Assembly (NCBI GenBank): GCA_911728435.2
Contig: OU452204.1
Span: 21,354,930 to 21,418,929 of the forward strand
From: Apoderus coryli
Taxonomy: Eukaryota; Arthropoda; Insecta; Coleoptera; Attelabidae
DNA: 64,000 bases
Reading direction: 5' to 3'
Part shown: piece after piece, positions 37,701 through 51,822 of the stretch
Numbering within the stretch: position 1 is the first letter of the stretch
How the letters are laid out: each line of letters opens with the position of its first letter
The notes under the pieces: model-generated
The model's input: the letters and a program-made list of their open reading frames with translations, nothing else
What the model was told of the DNA's origin: nothing
Database searches by the model: none
Made by a program: the position numbers and the translations under genes

Positions 37701-40700
37701 GGAATGTCACTCTCGATAGCTAATAGATGCAGGAACAACATACGAAAAGCCCACGACTAAACCCTGCCTCAAAGAATTTTCCGGCAGCCTCAAAGTAGCC
37801 CTACTTGTGACACCGTGCAGCCCTCCACAGAACCTTCGCTAGCAGGCAATGCCACACCAACCCAGCTATGAGGGATGTCACTCTCGATAGCTAATAGATG
37901 CAGGAACAACATACGAAAAGCCCACGACTAAACCCTGCCTCAAAGAATTTTCCGGCAGCCACAAAGTAGTCCTACTTGTGACACCGTGCAGCCCTCCACA
38001 GAACCTTCACTAGCAGGCAATGCCACACCAACCCAGCGATGAGGAATGTCACTCTCGATAGCTAATAGATGCAGGAACAACATACGAAAAGCCCACGACT
38101 AAACCCTGCCTCAAAGAATTTTCCGGCAGCCTCAAAGTAGTCCTACTTGTGACACCGTGCAGCCCTCCACAGAACCTTCGCTAGCAGGCAATGCCACACC
38201 AACCCAGCGATGAGGAATGTCACTCTCGATAGCTAATAGATGCAGGAACAACATACGAAAAGCCCACGACTAAACCCTGCCTCAAAGAATTTTCCGGCAG
38301 CCTCAAATTAGCCCTACTTGTGACACCGTGCAGCCCTCCACAGAACCTTCGCTAGCAGGCAATGCCACACCAACCCAGCGATGAGGAATGTCACTCTCGA
38401 TAGCTAATAGATGCAGGAACAACATACGAAAAGCCCACGACTAAACCCTGCCTCAAAGAATTTTCCGGCAGCCTCAAAGAAGTCCTACTTGTGACACCGT
38501 GCAGCCCTCCACAGAACCTTCACTAGCAGGCAATGCCACACCAACCCAGCGATGAGGAATGTCACTCTCGATAGCTAATAGATGCAGGAACAACATACGA
38601 AAAGCCCACGACTAAACCCTGCCTCAAAGAATTTTCCGGCAGCCACAAAGTAGTCCTACTTGTGACACCGTGCAGCCCTCCACAGAACCTTCACTAGCAG
38701 GCAATGCCACACCAACCCAGCGATGAGGAATGTCACTCTCGATAGCTAATAGATGCAGGAACAACATACGAAAAGCCCACGACTAAACCCTGCCTCAAAG
38801 AATTTTCCGGCAGCCTCAAAGTAGTCCTACTTGTGACACCGTGCAGCCCTCCACAGAACCTTCACTAGCAGGCAATGCCACACCAACCCAGCGATGAGGA
38901 ATGTCACTCTCGATAGCTAATAGATGCAGGAACAACATACGAAAAGCCCACGACTAAACCCTGCCTCAAAGAATTTTCCGGCAGCCTCAAAGTAGCCCTA
39001 CTTGTGACACCGTGCAGCCCTCCACAGAACCTTCGCTAGCAGGCAATGCCACACCAACCCAGCTATGAGGGATGTCACTCTCCATAGCTAATAGATGCAG
39101 GAACAACATACGAAAAGCCCACGACTAAACAGTGCAACAAAGAATTTTCCGGCAGCCTCAAAGTAGCCCTACTTGTGACACCGTGCAGCCCTCCACAGAA
39201 CCTTCGCTAGCAGGCAATGCCACACCAACCCAGCGATGAGGAATGTCACTCTCGATAGCTAATAGATGCAGGAACAACATACGAAAAGCCCACGACTAAA
39301 CCCTGCCTCAAAGAATTTTCCGGCAGCCTCAAAGTAGTCCTACTTGTGACACCGTGCAGCCCTCCACAGAACCTTCACTAGCAGGCAATGCCACACCAAC
39401 CCAGCGATGAGGAATGTCACTCTCGATAGCTAATAGATGCAGGAACAACATACGAAAAGCCCACGACTAAACCCTGCCTCAAAGAATTTTCCGGCAGCCT
39501 CAAAGTAGCCCTACTTGTGACACCGTGCAGCCCTCCACAGAACCTTCGCTAGCAGGCAATGCCACACCAACCCAGCGATGAGGAATGTCACTCTCGATAG
39601 CTAATAGATGCAGGAACAACATACGAAAAGCCCACGACTAAACCCTGCCTCAAAGAATTTTCCGGCAGCCTCAAAGTAGTCCTACTTGTGACACCGTGCA
39701 GCCCTCCACAGAACCTTCACTAGCAGGCAATGCCACACCAACCCAGCGATGAGGAATGTCACTCTCGATAGCTAATAGATGCAGGAACAACATACGAAAA
39801 GCCCACGACTAAACCCTGCCTCAAAGAATTTTCCGGCAGCCACAAAGTAGTCCTACTTGTGACACCGTGCAGCCCTCCACAGAACCTTCACTAGCAGGCA
39901 ATGCCACACCAACCCAGCGATGAGGAATGTCACTCTCGATAGCTAATAGATGCAGGAACAACATACGAAAAGCCCACGACTAAACCCTGCCTCAAAGAAT
40001 TTTCCGGCAGCCACAAAGTAGTCCTACTTGTGACACCGTGCAGCCCTCCACAGAACCTTCACTAGCAGGCAATGCCACACCAACCCAGCGATGAGGAATG
40101 TCACTCTCGATACCTAATAGATGCAGGAACAACATACGAAAAGCCCACGACTAAACAGTGCAACAAAGAATTTTCCGGCAGCCTCAAAGTAGCCCTACTT
40201 GTGACACCGTGCAGCCCTCCACAGAACCTTCGCTAGCAGGCAATGCCACACCAACCCAGCGATGAGGAATGTCACTCTCGATAGCTAATAGATGCAGGAA
40301 CAACATACGAAAAGCCCACGACTAAACCCTGCCTCAAAGAATTTTCCGGCAGCCTCAAAGTAGCCCTACTTGTGACACCGTGCAGCCCTCCACAGAACCT
40401 TCGCTAGCAGGCAATGCCACACCAACCCAGCGATGAGGAATGTCACTCTCGATAGCTAATAGATGCAGGAACAACATACGAAAAGCCCACGACTAAACAG
40501 TGCAACAAAGAATTTTCCGGCAGCCTCAAAGTAGCCCTACTTGTGACACCGTGCAGCCCTCCACAGAACCTTCGCTAGCAGGCAATGCCACACCAACCCA
40601 GCGATGAGGAATGTCACTCTCGATAGCTAATAGATGCAGGAACAACATACGAAAAGCCCACGACTAAACCCTGCCTCAAAGAATTTTCCGGCAGCCTCAA

Positions 40701-43700
40701 AGTAGTCCTACTTGTGACACCGTGCAGCCCTCCACAGAACCTTCACTAGCAGGCAATGCCACACCAACCCAGCGATGAGGAATGTCACTCTCGATAGCTA
40801 ATAGATGCAGGAACAACATACGAAAAGCCCACGACTAAACCCTTCCTCAAAGAATTTTCCGGCAGCCTCAAAGTAGCCCTACTTGTGACACCGTGCAGCC
40901 CTCCACAGAACCTTCGCTAGCAGGCAATGCCACACCAACCCAGCTATGAGGGATGTCACTCTCGATAGCTAATAGATGCAGGAACAACATACGAAAAGCC
41001 CACGACTAAACAGTGCAACAAAGAATTTTGCGGCAGCCTCAAAGTAGCCCTACTTGTGACACCGTGCAGCCCTCCACAGAACCTTCGCTAGCAGGCAATG
41101 CCACACCAACCCAGCTATGAGGGATGTCACTCTCGATAGCTAATAGATGCAGGAACAACATACGAAAAGCCCACGACTAAACAGTGCAACAAAGAATTTT
41201 GCGGCAGCCTCAAAGTAGCCCTACTTGTGACACCGTGCAGCCCTCCACAGAACCTTCACTAGCAGGCAATGCCACACCAACCCAGCGATGAGGAATGTCA
41301 CTCTCGATAGCTAATAGATGCAGGAACAACATACGAAAAGCCCACGACTAAACCCTGCCTCAAAGAATTTTGCGGCAGCCTCAAAGTAGCCCTACTTGTG
41401 ACACCGTGCAGCCCTCCACAGAACCTTCGCTAGCAGGCAATGCCACACCAACCCAGCGATGAGGAATGTCACTCTCGATAGCTAATAGATGCAGGAACAA
41501 CATACGAAAAGCCCACGACTAAACCCTGCCTCAAAGAATTTTCCGGCAGCCTCAAAGTAGTCCTACTTGTGACACCGTGCAGCCCTCCACAGAACCTTCG
41601 CTAGCAGGCAATGCCACACCAACCCAGCTATGAGGGATGTCACTCTCGATAGCTAATAGATGCAGGAACAACATACGAAAAGCCCACGACTAAACAGTGC
41701 AACAAAGAATTTTGCGGCAGCCTCAAAGTAGCCCTACTTGTGACACCGTGCAGCCCTCCACAGAACCTTCGCTAGCAGGCAATGCCACACCAACCCAGCT
41801 ATGAGGGATGTCACTCTCGATAGCTAATAGATGCAGGAACAACATACGAAAAGCCCACGACTAAACAGTGCCTCAAAGAATTTTCCGGCAGCCTCAAAGT
41901 AGTCTTACCTGTGATACCGTGCAGCTCTCCACATAACTTTCGCTAGTAGACAATTCCACACCGACCCAGCTATGGGGGATGTCACTCTCGATAGTTAATA
42001 GATGCAGGAACAACATACGAAAAGCCCGCGAAAAAACGGTGGCACAAAGAATTTTCCGGCAGCCACAAAGTAGCCCTACTTGTGACACCGTGCAGCCCTC
42101 CACAGAACCTTCGCTAGCAGGCAATGCCACACCAACCCAGCTATGAGGGATGTCACTCTCGATAGTTAATAGATGCAGGAACAACATACTAAAAGCCCAC
42201 GACTAAACAGTGCCTCAAAGAATTTTTCGGCAGCCACAAAGTAGCCCTACTGGTGACACCGTGCAGCCCTCCACAGAAACTTCGCTAGCAGGCAATGGCA
42301 CACCAACCCAGCCATGGGGGATGTCACTCTCGATAGCTAATAGATGCAGGATCAACATAAGAAAAGCCCACGACTAAACAGTGCCTCAAAGAATTTTCCG
42401 GCAGCCTCAAAGTAGCCTTACTTGTGACACCGTGCAGCCCTCCACAGAACCTTCGCTAGCAGGCAATGCCACACCAACCCAGCGATGAGGAATGTCACTC
42501 TCGATAGCTAATAGATGCAGGAACAACATACGAAAAGCCCACGACTAAACCCTGCCTCAAAGAATTTTCCGGCAGCCACAAAATAGTCCTACTTGTGACA
42601 CCGTGCAGCCCTCCACAGAACCTTCACTAGCAGGCAATGCCACACCAACCCAGCGATGAGGAATGTCACTCTCGATAGCTAATAGATGCAGGAACAACAT
42701 ACGAAAAGCCCACGACTAAACCCTGCCTCAAAGAATTTTCCGGCAGCCTCAAAATAGTCCTACTTGTGACACCGTGCAGCCCTCCACAGAACCTTCACTA
42801 GCAGGCAATGCCACACCAACCCAGCGATGAGGAATGTCACTCTCGATAGCTAATAGATGCAGGAACAACATACGAAAAGCCCACGACTAAACCCTGCCTC
42901 AAAGAATTTTCCGGCAGCCTCAAAGAAGTCCTACTTGTGACACCGTGCAGCCCTCCACAGAACCTTCACTAGCAGGCAATGCCACACCAACCCAGCGATG
43001 AGGAATGTCACTCTCGATAGCTAATAGATGCAGGAACAACATACGAAAAGCCCACGACTAAACCCTGCCTCAAAGAATTTTCCGGCAGCCACAAAGTAGT
43101 CCTACTTGTGACACCGTGCAGCCCTCCACAGAACCTTCACTAGCAGGCAATGCCACACCAACCCAGCGATGAGGAATGTCACTCTCGATAGCTAATAGAT
43201 GCAGGAACAACATACGAAAAGCCCACAACTAAACCCTGCCTCAAAGAATTTTCCGGCAGCCTCAAAGTAGTCCTACTTGTGACACCGTGCAGCCCTCCAC
43301 AGAACCTTCACTAGCAGGCAATGCCACACCAACCCAGCGATGAGGAATGTCACTCTCGATAGCTAATAGATGCAGGAACAACATACGAAAAGCCCACGAC
43401 TAAACCCTGCCTCAAAGAATTTTCCGGCAGCCTCAAAGTAGCCCTACTTGTGACACCGTGCAGCCCTCCACAGAACCTTCGCTAGCAGGCAATGCCACAC
43501 CAACCCAGCTATGAGGGATGTCACTCTCCATAGCTAATAGATGCAGGAACAACATACGAAAAGCCCACGACTAAACAGTGCAACAAAGAATTTTCCGGCA
43601 GCCTCAAAGTAGCCCTACTTGTGACACCGTGCAGCCCTCCACAGAACCTTCGCTAGCAGGCAATGCCACACCAACCCAGCGATGAGGAATGTCACTCTCG

Positions 43701-45963
43701 ATAGCTAATAGATGCAGGAACAACATACGAAAAGCCCACGACTAAACCCTGCCTCAAAGAATTTTCCGGCAGCCTCAAAGTAGCCCTACTTGTGACACCG
43801 TGCAGCCCTCCACAGAACCTTCGCTAGCAGGCAATGCCACACCAACCCAGCGATGAGGAATGTCACTCTCGATAGCTAATATATGCAGGAACAACATACG
43901 AAAAGCCCACGACTAAACAGTGCAACAAAGAATTTTCCGGCAGCCTCAAAGTAGCCCTACTTGTGACACCGTGCAGCCCTCCACAGAACCTTCGCTAGCA
44001 GGCAATGCCACACCAACCCAGCGATGAGGAATGTCACTCTCGATAGCTAATAGATGCAGGAACAACATACGAAAAGCCCACGACTAAACCCTGCCTCAAA
44101 GAATTTTCCGGCAGCCTCAAAGTAGCCCTACTTGTGACACCGTGCAGCCCTCCACAGAACCTTCGCTAGCAGGCAATGCCACACCAACCCAGCGATGAGG
44201 AATGTCACTCTCGATAGCTAATAGATGCAGGAACAACATACGAAAAGCCCACGACTAAACCCTGCCTCAAAGAATTTTCCGGCAGCCTCAAAATAGTCCT
44301 ACTTGTGACACCGTGCAGCCCTCCACAGAACCTTCACTAGCAGGCAATGCCACACCAACCCAGCGATGAGGAATGTCACTCTCGATAGCTAATAGATGCA
44401 GGAACAACATACGAAAAGCCCACGACTAAACCCTGCCTCAAAGAATTTTCCGGCAGCCACAAAGTAGTCCTACTTGTGACACCGTGCAGCCCTCCACAGA
44501 ACCTTCACTAGCAGGCAATGCCACACCAACCCAGCGATGAGGAATGTCACTCTCGATACCTAATAGATGCAGGAACAACATACGAAAAGCCCACGACTAA
44601 ACAGTGCAACAAAGAATTTTCCGGCAGCCTCAAAGTAGCCCTACTTGTGACACCGTGCAGCCCTCCACAGAACCTTCGCTAGCAGGCAATGCCACACCAA
44701 CCCAGCGATGAGGAATGTCACTCTCGATAGCTAATAGATGCAGGAACAACATACGAAAAGCCCACGACTAAACCCTGCCTCAAAGAATTTTCCGGCAGCC
44801 TCAAAGTAGTCCTACTTGTGACACCGTGCAGCCCTCCACAGAACCTTCACTAGCAGGCAATGCCACACCAACCCAGCGATAAGGAATGTCACTCTCGATA
44901 GCTAATAGATGCAGGAACAACATACGAAAAGCCCACGACTAAACCCTGCCTCAAAGAATTTTCCGGCAGCCTCAAAGTAGCCCTACTTGTGACACCGTGC
45001 AGCCCTCCACAGAACCTTCGCTAGCAGGCAATGCCACACCAACCCAGCGATGAGGAATGTCACTCTCGATAGCTAATAGATGCAGGAACAACATACGAAA
45101 AGCCCACGACTAAACAGTGCAACAAAGAATTTTCCGGCAGCCTCAAAGTAGCCCTACTTGTGACACCGTGCAGCCCTCCACAGAACCTTCGCTAGCAGGC
45201 AATGCCACACCAACCCAGCGATGAGGAATGTCACTCTCGATAGCTAATAGATGCAGGAACAACATACGAAAAGCCCACGACTAAACCCTGCCTCAAAGAA
45301 TTTTCCGGCAGCCTCAAAGTAGTCCTACTTGTGACACCGTGCAGCCCTCCACAGAACCTTCACTAGCAGGCAATGCCACACCAACCCAGCGATGAGGAAT
45401 GTCACTCTCGATAGCTAATAGATGCAGGAACAACATACGAAAAGCCCACGACTAAACCCTGCCTCAAAGAATTTTCCGGCAGCCGTGCAGCTTTCCACAG
45501 AACCTTCGCTAGCAGACAATTCCACACCGATCCAGCTATGGGGGATGTCACTCTCGATAGCTAATAGATGCAGGAACAACATACGAAAACCCCACGACTC
45601 AACGGTTCCCCAAAGAATTTTCCGGCAGCTTCAAAGTAGCCCTACTTGTGACACCGTGCAGCTTTCCACAGAACCTTCGCTAGCAGACAATTCCACACCG
45701 ACCCAGCTATGGGGGACATTACATTCGATAGCTAACAAATGCAGGAACAACATACGAAAAGCCCACGACTCAACGGTTCCCCAAAATAATTTTCCGGCAG
45801 CTTCAAATTAGCCCTACTTGTAACACCGTGCAGCCCTCCACAGAACCTTCGCTAGCAGACAAATCCACACCGACCCAGCTATGAGGGATGTCACCCTCGA
45901 TAGCTAATAGATGCAGGAACAACATACGAAAACCCCACGACTCAACGGTTCCCCAAAGAATTT
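34731..45963. repeat. 171-bp satellite, block 4 (~65 units)
   Basis: A continuous array, mainly types A and B. The private variant cgatacctaatag at 35,152, 40,111 and 44,557 is spaced by 4959 (29 x 171) and 4446 (26 x 171), showing strict phase and long-range duplication. Diverged monomers (cagctttccacag, gggggacattacattcg) appear from 45,480 toward the cassette. Confidence 0.95.
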
Positions 45964-46305
45964 CGAAGAAAAAATAAAACTATGATGAATTTATTTACGA
46001 TATTAAAACGTCTTTATTAGGCACAATTATAATTTAATAATACAGTTTTAGACTAATATTTTAACAAAGACCAGGAATTTAAATTACAGTAATAATTAAA
46101 CAAGTGTAAAAAGTAATTCACCAGCATATTTTATCAAACAAAATTGAAAACTGCGCTAAAACGCTAGGGTTCTTTATTGAGAACGACCTAGAAAGCTCAC
46201 ATAAAATTCATTTTGAATTGCCCGCTATCGTGCTATTTGACAAAATGACATCTGTCATTTTTTGACAGATGACAAGTGAAAACTGCGCCATTAATAAAAA
46301 TTGAA

Positions 46306-46836
46306 CAACAGACGCTTCAGCAACGCATCGAAATTATAAAAATTCACTACAAAAATGGTGAAAATTTTGCTGAAAGTATGAACGAAAACCAAGGTTTGTC
46401 CATTCCACGTCGTTCTTTGTGATATTACACCGAAGTTTCCATAAAGATTTGGATCTTAAACCTTATTACAAAGTTCAGCCGATACTCAACAGCGTTGGAG
46501 GCTACGTTAATAAGCATTTGAGGTTTTTGGGCGGGGGCATCATTGGGCTGTATTTTGTACATGAGGAAATGCCATGATTAATGCATTTTTATTGCCAGAA
46601 TTGGACGGTAAGGTTGTGGACAATGTTTACTTGCAATAACACGGCGCTACGTGCCACACAAGTGGAGAAACCTTTTGCGAGATAATTTTCCTGACAGTCT
46701 TTTCTCGAAATGGTGATTACAATTCGCCTGCAAGAGCATGTGATTTAGTACCATTGGAATGCTTTCTTTGGGGCTACAAAACGGGGCGTGGAAAACCTTT
46801 TATGTATACTGGAGTCTGCGGAATTACTATAAAAAA
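46306..46836 (+). pseudogene. Mariner-like transposase remnant, copy 2
   Basis: Same broken frames as copy 1 with the same stops, so both descend from one already dead insertion. A tggcct to tcgcct change alters the NWP motif to NSP. Confidence 0.7.
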
Positions 46837-46914
46837 ATATAAATAAAGATTTGAAAAATTACTACAAAAATATTATTGAAAAAATAAATTAAAGCGGTAA
46901 ATTTGAAAATAAAG

Positions 46915-47158
46915 TCAAATATCCTGATAAACTTTGATTTTATAGTAGTCTATTGGTGTTAGATCTCGAGGTTTCCTTGAATATTTTAAACCGATATCGT
47001 CTGCAACTTTTTCTATTACGCTTAAAGCATAGTCTAATTGTTCTTTGGTATGGCCTGCCGACAGACAGATACGTATTCTCCCTTGCATTAGAGGTGTGGC
47101 TGGATATCCCACTCCTACTGTCGCTATTTTTTCTTTTATTAAAGTCCGAACCACGACA
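46915..47158 (-). pseudogene. Serine palmitoyltransferase subunit 2, terminal exon fragment, copy 2
   Basis: Identical in translation to copy 1, with the same acceptor site and stop. The missing upstream exons make it non-functional alone. Preservation of the frame most simply reflects recent duplication rather than selection. Confidence 0.78.
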
Positions 47159-47256
47159 CTGAAAATGAAAATAGCAAGTTAAAATAATAATAATTACATT
47201 TTATAACATCATCAGCATTCACTCGCTAACGAGTATGAATTATTCCAACTCAGGGA

Positions 47257-50200
47257 AGTGGCCCTACTTGTGACACCGTGCAGCCCTCCACAGATCCTTC
47301 GCTATCAGGAAATCCCACACCGACCCAGTTATGGGGATGTCACTCTCGATAGCTAATAGATGCAGGAACAACATACTAAAAACCCGCGACTACCGGTTTC
47401 CCAAAGAATTTTCCAGCATCCACAAAATAGAACTTCTTGTGACACCGTGCAGCCCCCCACAGAACTTTCGCCAGCAGGCAATGCCAGAGCGACCCAGCTA
47501 TGGGGGATGTCACTCTCGATAGTTAATAGATGCAGGAACAATATACGAAAAGCCCGCGAAAAAACGGTGATACAAAGAATTTTCCGGCAGCCACAAAGTA
47601 GCCCTACTGGTGACACCGTGCAGTCCTCCACAGAACCTTCGCTAGCAGACAATTCCACACCGACCCAGCTATGGGGGATGTCTCTCTCGATAGCTAATAG
47701 ATGCAGGATCAACATAAGAAAAGCCCACGACTAAACAGTGCCTCAAAGAATTTTCCGGCAGCCTCAAAGTAGTCTTACCTGTGATACCGTGCAGCTCTCC
47801 ACATAACTTTCGCTAGTAGACAATTCCACACCGACCCAGCTATGGGGGATGTCACTCTCGATAGTTAATAGATGCAGGAACAACATACGAAAAGCCCGCG
47901 AAAAAACGGTGGCACAAAGAATTTTCCGGCAGCCACAAAGTAGCCCTACTTGTGACACCGTGCAGCCCTCCACAGAAACTTCGCTAGCAGGCAATGGCAC
48001 ACCAACCCAGCTATGAGGGATGTCACTCTCGATAGTTAATAGATGCAGGAACAACATACTAAAAGCCCACGACTAAACAGTGCCTCAAAGAATTTTTCGG
48101 CAGCCACAAAGTAGCCCTACTGGTGACACCGTGCAGCCCTCCACAGAAACTTCGCTAGCAGGCAATGGCACACCAACCCAGCCATGGGGGATGTCACTCT
48201 CGATAGCTAATAGATGCAGGATCAACATAAGAAAAGCCCACGACTAAACAGTGCCTCAAAGAATTTTCCGGCAGCCTCAAAGTAGCCTTACCTGTGACAC
48301 CGTGCAGTCCTCCACAGAAACTTCGCTAGCAGGCAATGCCACACCAACCCAGCTATGAGGGATGTCACTCTCGATAGCTAATAGATGCAGGATCAACATA
48401 AGAAAAGCCCACGACTAAACAGTGCCTCAAAGAATTTTCCGGCAGCCTCAAAGTAGTCTTACCTGTGATACCGTGCAGCTCTCCACATAACTTTCGCTAG
48501 TAGACAGTTCCACACCGACCCAGCTATGGGGGATGTCACTCTCGATAGTTAATAGATGCAGGAACAACATACGAAAAGCCCGCGAAAAAACGGTGGCACA
48601 AAGAATTTTCCGGCAGCCACAAAGTAGCCCTACTTGTGACACCGTGCAGCCCTCCACAGAACCTTCGCTAGCAGGCAATGCCACACCAACCCAGCTATGA
48701 GGGATGTCACTCTCGATAGTTAATAGATGCAGGAACAACATACTAAAAGCCCACGACTAAACAGTGCCTCAAAGAATTTTTCGGCAGCCACAAAGTAGCC
48801 CTACTGGTGACACCGTGCAGCCCTCCACAGAAACTTCGCTAGCAGGCAATGGCACACCAACCCAGCCATGGGGGATGTCACTCTCGATAGCTAATAGATG
48901 CAGGATCAACATAAGAAAAGCCCACGACTAAACAGTGCCTCAAAGAATTTTCCGGCAGCCTCAAAGTAGCCTTACCTGTGACACCGTGCAGTCCTCCACA
49001 GAAACTTCGCTAGCAGGCAATGCCACACCAACCCAGCTATGGGGGATGTCACTCTCGATAGCTAATAGATGCAGGAACAACATACGAAAAGCCCACGACT
49101 AAACAGTGCAACAAAGAATTTTCCGGCAGCCTCAAAGTAGCCCTACTTGTGACACCGTGCAGCCCTCCACAGAACCTTCGCTAGCAGGCAATGCCACACC
49201 AACCCAGCGATGAGGAATGTCACTCTCGATAGCTAATAGATGCAGGAACAACATACGAAAAGCCCACGACTAAACCCTGCCTCAAAGAATTTTCCGGCAG
49301 CCACAAAGTAGTCCTACTTGTGACACCGTGCAGCCCTCCACAGAACCTTCACTAGCAGGCAATGCCACACCAACCCAGCTATGAGGGATGTCACTCTCGA
49401 TAGCTAATAGATGCAGGAACAACATACGAAAAGCCCACGACTAAACAGTGCAACAAAGAATTTTCCGGCAGCCTCAAAGTAGCCCTACTTGTGACACCGT
49501 GCAGCCCTCCACAGAACCTTCGCTAGCAGGCAATGCCACACCAACCCAGCGATGAGGAATGTCACTCTCGATAGCTAATAGATGCAGGAACAACATACGA
49601 AAAGCCCACGACTAAACCCTGCCTCAAAGAATTTTCCGGCAGCCTCAAAGTAGTCCTACTTGTGACACCGTGCAGCCCTCCACAGAACCTTCGCTAGCAG
49701 GCAATGCCACACCAACCCAGCGATGAGGAATGTCACTCTCGATAGCTAATAGATGCAGGAACAACATACGAAAAGCCCACGACTAAACCCTGCCTCAAAG
49801 AATTTTCCGGCAGCCTCAAAGTAGTCCTACTTGTGACACCGTGCAGCTCTCCACAGAACCTTCACTAGCAGGCAATGCCACACCAACCCAGCGATGAGGA
49901 ATGTCACTCTCGATAGCTAATAGATGCAGGAACAACATACGAAAAGCCCACGACTAAACCCTGCCTCAAAGAATTTTCCGGCAGCCTCAAAGTAGTCCTA
50001 CTTGTGACACCGTGCAGCCCTCCACAGAACCTTCACTAGCAGGCAATGCCACACCAACCCAGCGATGAGGAATGTCACTCTCGATAGCTAATAGATGCAG
50101 GAACAACATACGAAAAGACCACGACTAAACCCTGCCTCAAAGAATTTTCCGGCAGCCACAAAGTAGTCCTACTTGTGACACCGTGCAGCCCTCCACAGAA

Positions 50201-51190
50201 CCTTCACTAGCAGGCAATGCCACACCAACCCAGCGATGAGGAATGTCACTCTCGATAGCTAATAGATGCAGGAACAACATACGAAAAGCCCACGACTAAA
50301 CCCTGCCTCAAAGAATTTTCCGGCAGCCTCAAAGTAGCCCTACTTGTGACACCGTGCAGCGCTCCACAGAACCTTCGCTAGCAGGAATGCCACACCAACC
50401 CAGCTATGAGGGATGTCACTCTCGATAGCTAATAGATGCAGGAACAACATACGAAAAGCCCACGACTAAACAGTGCAACAAAGAATTTTCCGGCAGCCTC
50501 AAAGTAGCCCTACTTGTGACACCGTGCAGCCCTCCACAGAACCTTCGCTAGCAGGCAATGCCACACCAACCCAGCGATGAGGAATGTCACTCTCGATAGC
50601 TAATAGATGCAGGAACAACATACGAAAAGCCCACGACTAAACCCTGCCTCAAAGAATTTTCCGGCAGCCACAAAGTAGTCCTACTTGTGACACCGTGCAG
50701 CCCTCCACAGAACCTTCACTAGCAGGCAATGCCACACCAACCCAGCGATGAGGAATGTCACTCTCGATAGCTAATAGATGCAGGAACAACATACGAAAAG
50801 CCCACGACTAAACCCTGCCTCAAAGAATTTTCCGGCAGCCTCAAAGTAGCCCTACTTGTGACACCGTGCAGCCCTCCACAGAACCTTCGCTAGCAGGCAA
50901 TGCCACACCAACCCAGCTATGAGGGATGTCACTCTCGATAGCTAATAGATGCAGGAACAACATACGAAAAGCCCACGACTAAACCCTGCCTCAAAGAATT
51001 TTCCGGCAGCCACAAAGTAGTCCTACTTGTGACACCGTGCAGCCCTCCACAGAACCTTCACTAGCAGGCAATGCCACACCAACCCAGCGATGAGGAATGT
51101 CACTCTCGATAGCTAATAGATGCAGGAACAACATACGAAAAGCCCACGACTAAACCCTGCCTCAAAGAATTTTCCGGCAGCCACAAAGTA
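47257..51190. repeat. 171-bp satellite, block 5 (~23 units)
   Basis: Begins with the diverged edge monomers shared with 33,411. The three-type group at 47,764 recurs at 48,448 (offset 684 = 4 x 171), a four-monomer higher-order unit. Types A and B follow to a cut inside the cassette copy 3 junction. Confidence 0.95.
47764..48447. repeat. Four-monomer higher-order repeat, 684 bp
   Basis: The block 47,764-48,447 is repeated at 48,448, and the equivalent block at 52,330 is repeated at 53,014, both with offset 684 (4 x 171). The same group occurs unduplicated at 41,894. Unequal exchange in register is the simplest explanation. Confidence 0.85.
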
Positions 51191-51402
51191 GTTTACTTGC
51201 AATAACACGGCGCTACGTGCCACACAAGTGGAGAAACCTTTTGCGAGATAATTTTCCTGACAGTCTTTTCTCGAAATGGTGATTACAATTGGCCTGCAAG
51301 AGCATGTGATTTAGTACCATTGGAATGCTTTCTTTGGGGCTACAAAACGGGGCGTGGAAAACCTTTTATGTATACTGGAGTCTGCGGAATTACTATAAAA
51401 AA
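51191..51402 (+). pseudogene. Mariner-like transposase remnant, copy 3 (tail only)
   Basis: Only the C-terminal part remains, with the NWPARACDLVPLE and CFLWGY segment intact in frame. The N-terminal part was lost at the satellite junction. Confidence 0.68.
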
Positions 51403-51480
51403 ATATAAATAAAGATTTGAAAAATTACTACAAAAATATTATTGAAAAAATAAATTAAAGCGGTAAATTTGAAAATAAAG

Positions 51481-51724
51481 TCAAATATCCTGATAAACTT
51501 TGATTTTATAGTAGTCTATTGGTGTTAGATCTCGAGGTTTCCTTGAATATTTTAAACCGATATCGTCTGCAACTTTTTCTATTACGCTTAAAGCATAGTC
51601 TAATTGTTCTTTGGTATGGCCTGCCGACAGACAGATACGTATTCTCCCTTGCATTAGAGGTGTGGCTGGATATCCCACTCCTACTGTCGCTATTTTTTCT
51701 TTTAATAAAGTCCGAACCACGACA
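51481..51724 (-). pseudogene. Serine palmitoyltransferase subunit 2, terminal exon fragment, copy 3
   Basis: Same exon as copies 1 and 2 with one change, Ile to Leu next to the start of the fragment (TLI to TLL; base at about 51,705). Acceptor and stop are intact. It is not functional without upstream exons. Confidence 0.78.
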
Positions 51725-51822
51725 CTGAAAATGAAAATAGCAAGTTAAAATAATAATAATTACATTTTATAACATCATCAGCATTCACTCGCTAACGAGT
51801 ATGAATTATTCCAACTCAGGGA

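Larger units (their letters stand above)
45964..47256. other. Captured cassette, copy 2
   Basis: A complete second copy of the 1293-bp cassette, offset 13,846 from copy 1 at both ends. Few substitutions are seen (for example tttatcgag to tttattgag at 46,177, and ttggcctgc to ttcgcctgc near 46,725). The identity continues into the satellite on both sides, so the cassette moved as part of a larger segmental duplication and not on its own. Confidence 0.85.
51191..51822. other. Captured cassette, copy 3 (left-truncated)
   Basis: Matches 32,779-33,410 (offset 18,412). The left end joins a satellite monomer inside the transposase remnant at a shared gt(t/c) (aaagta then gtttacttgc). It includes the transposase tail and the whole SPT2 exon fragment. 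Confidence 0.83.
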
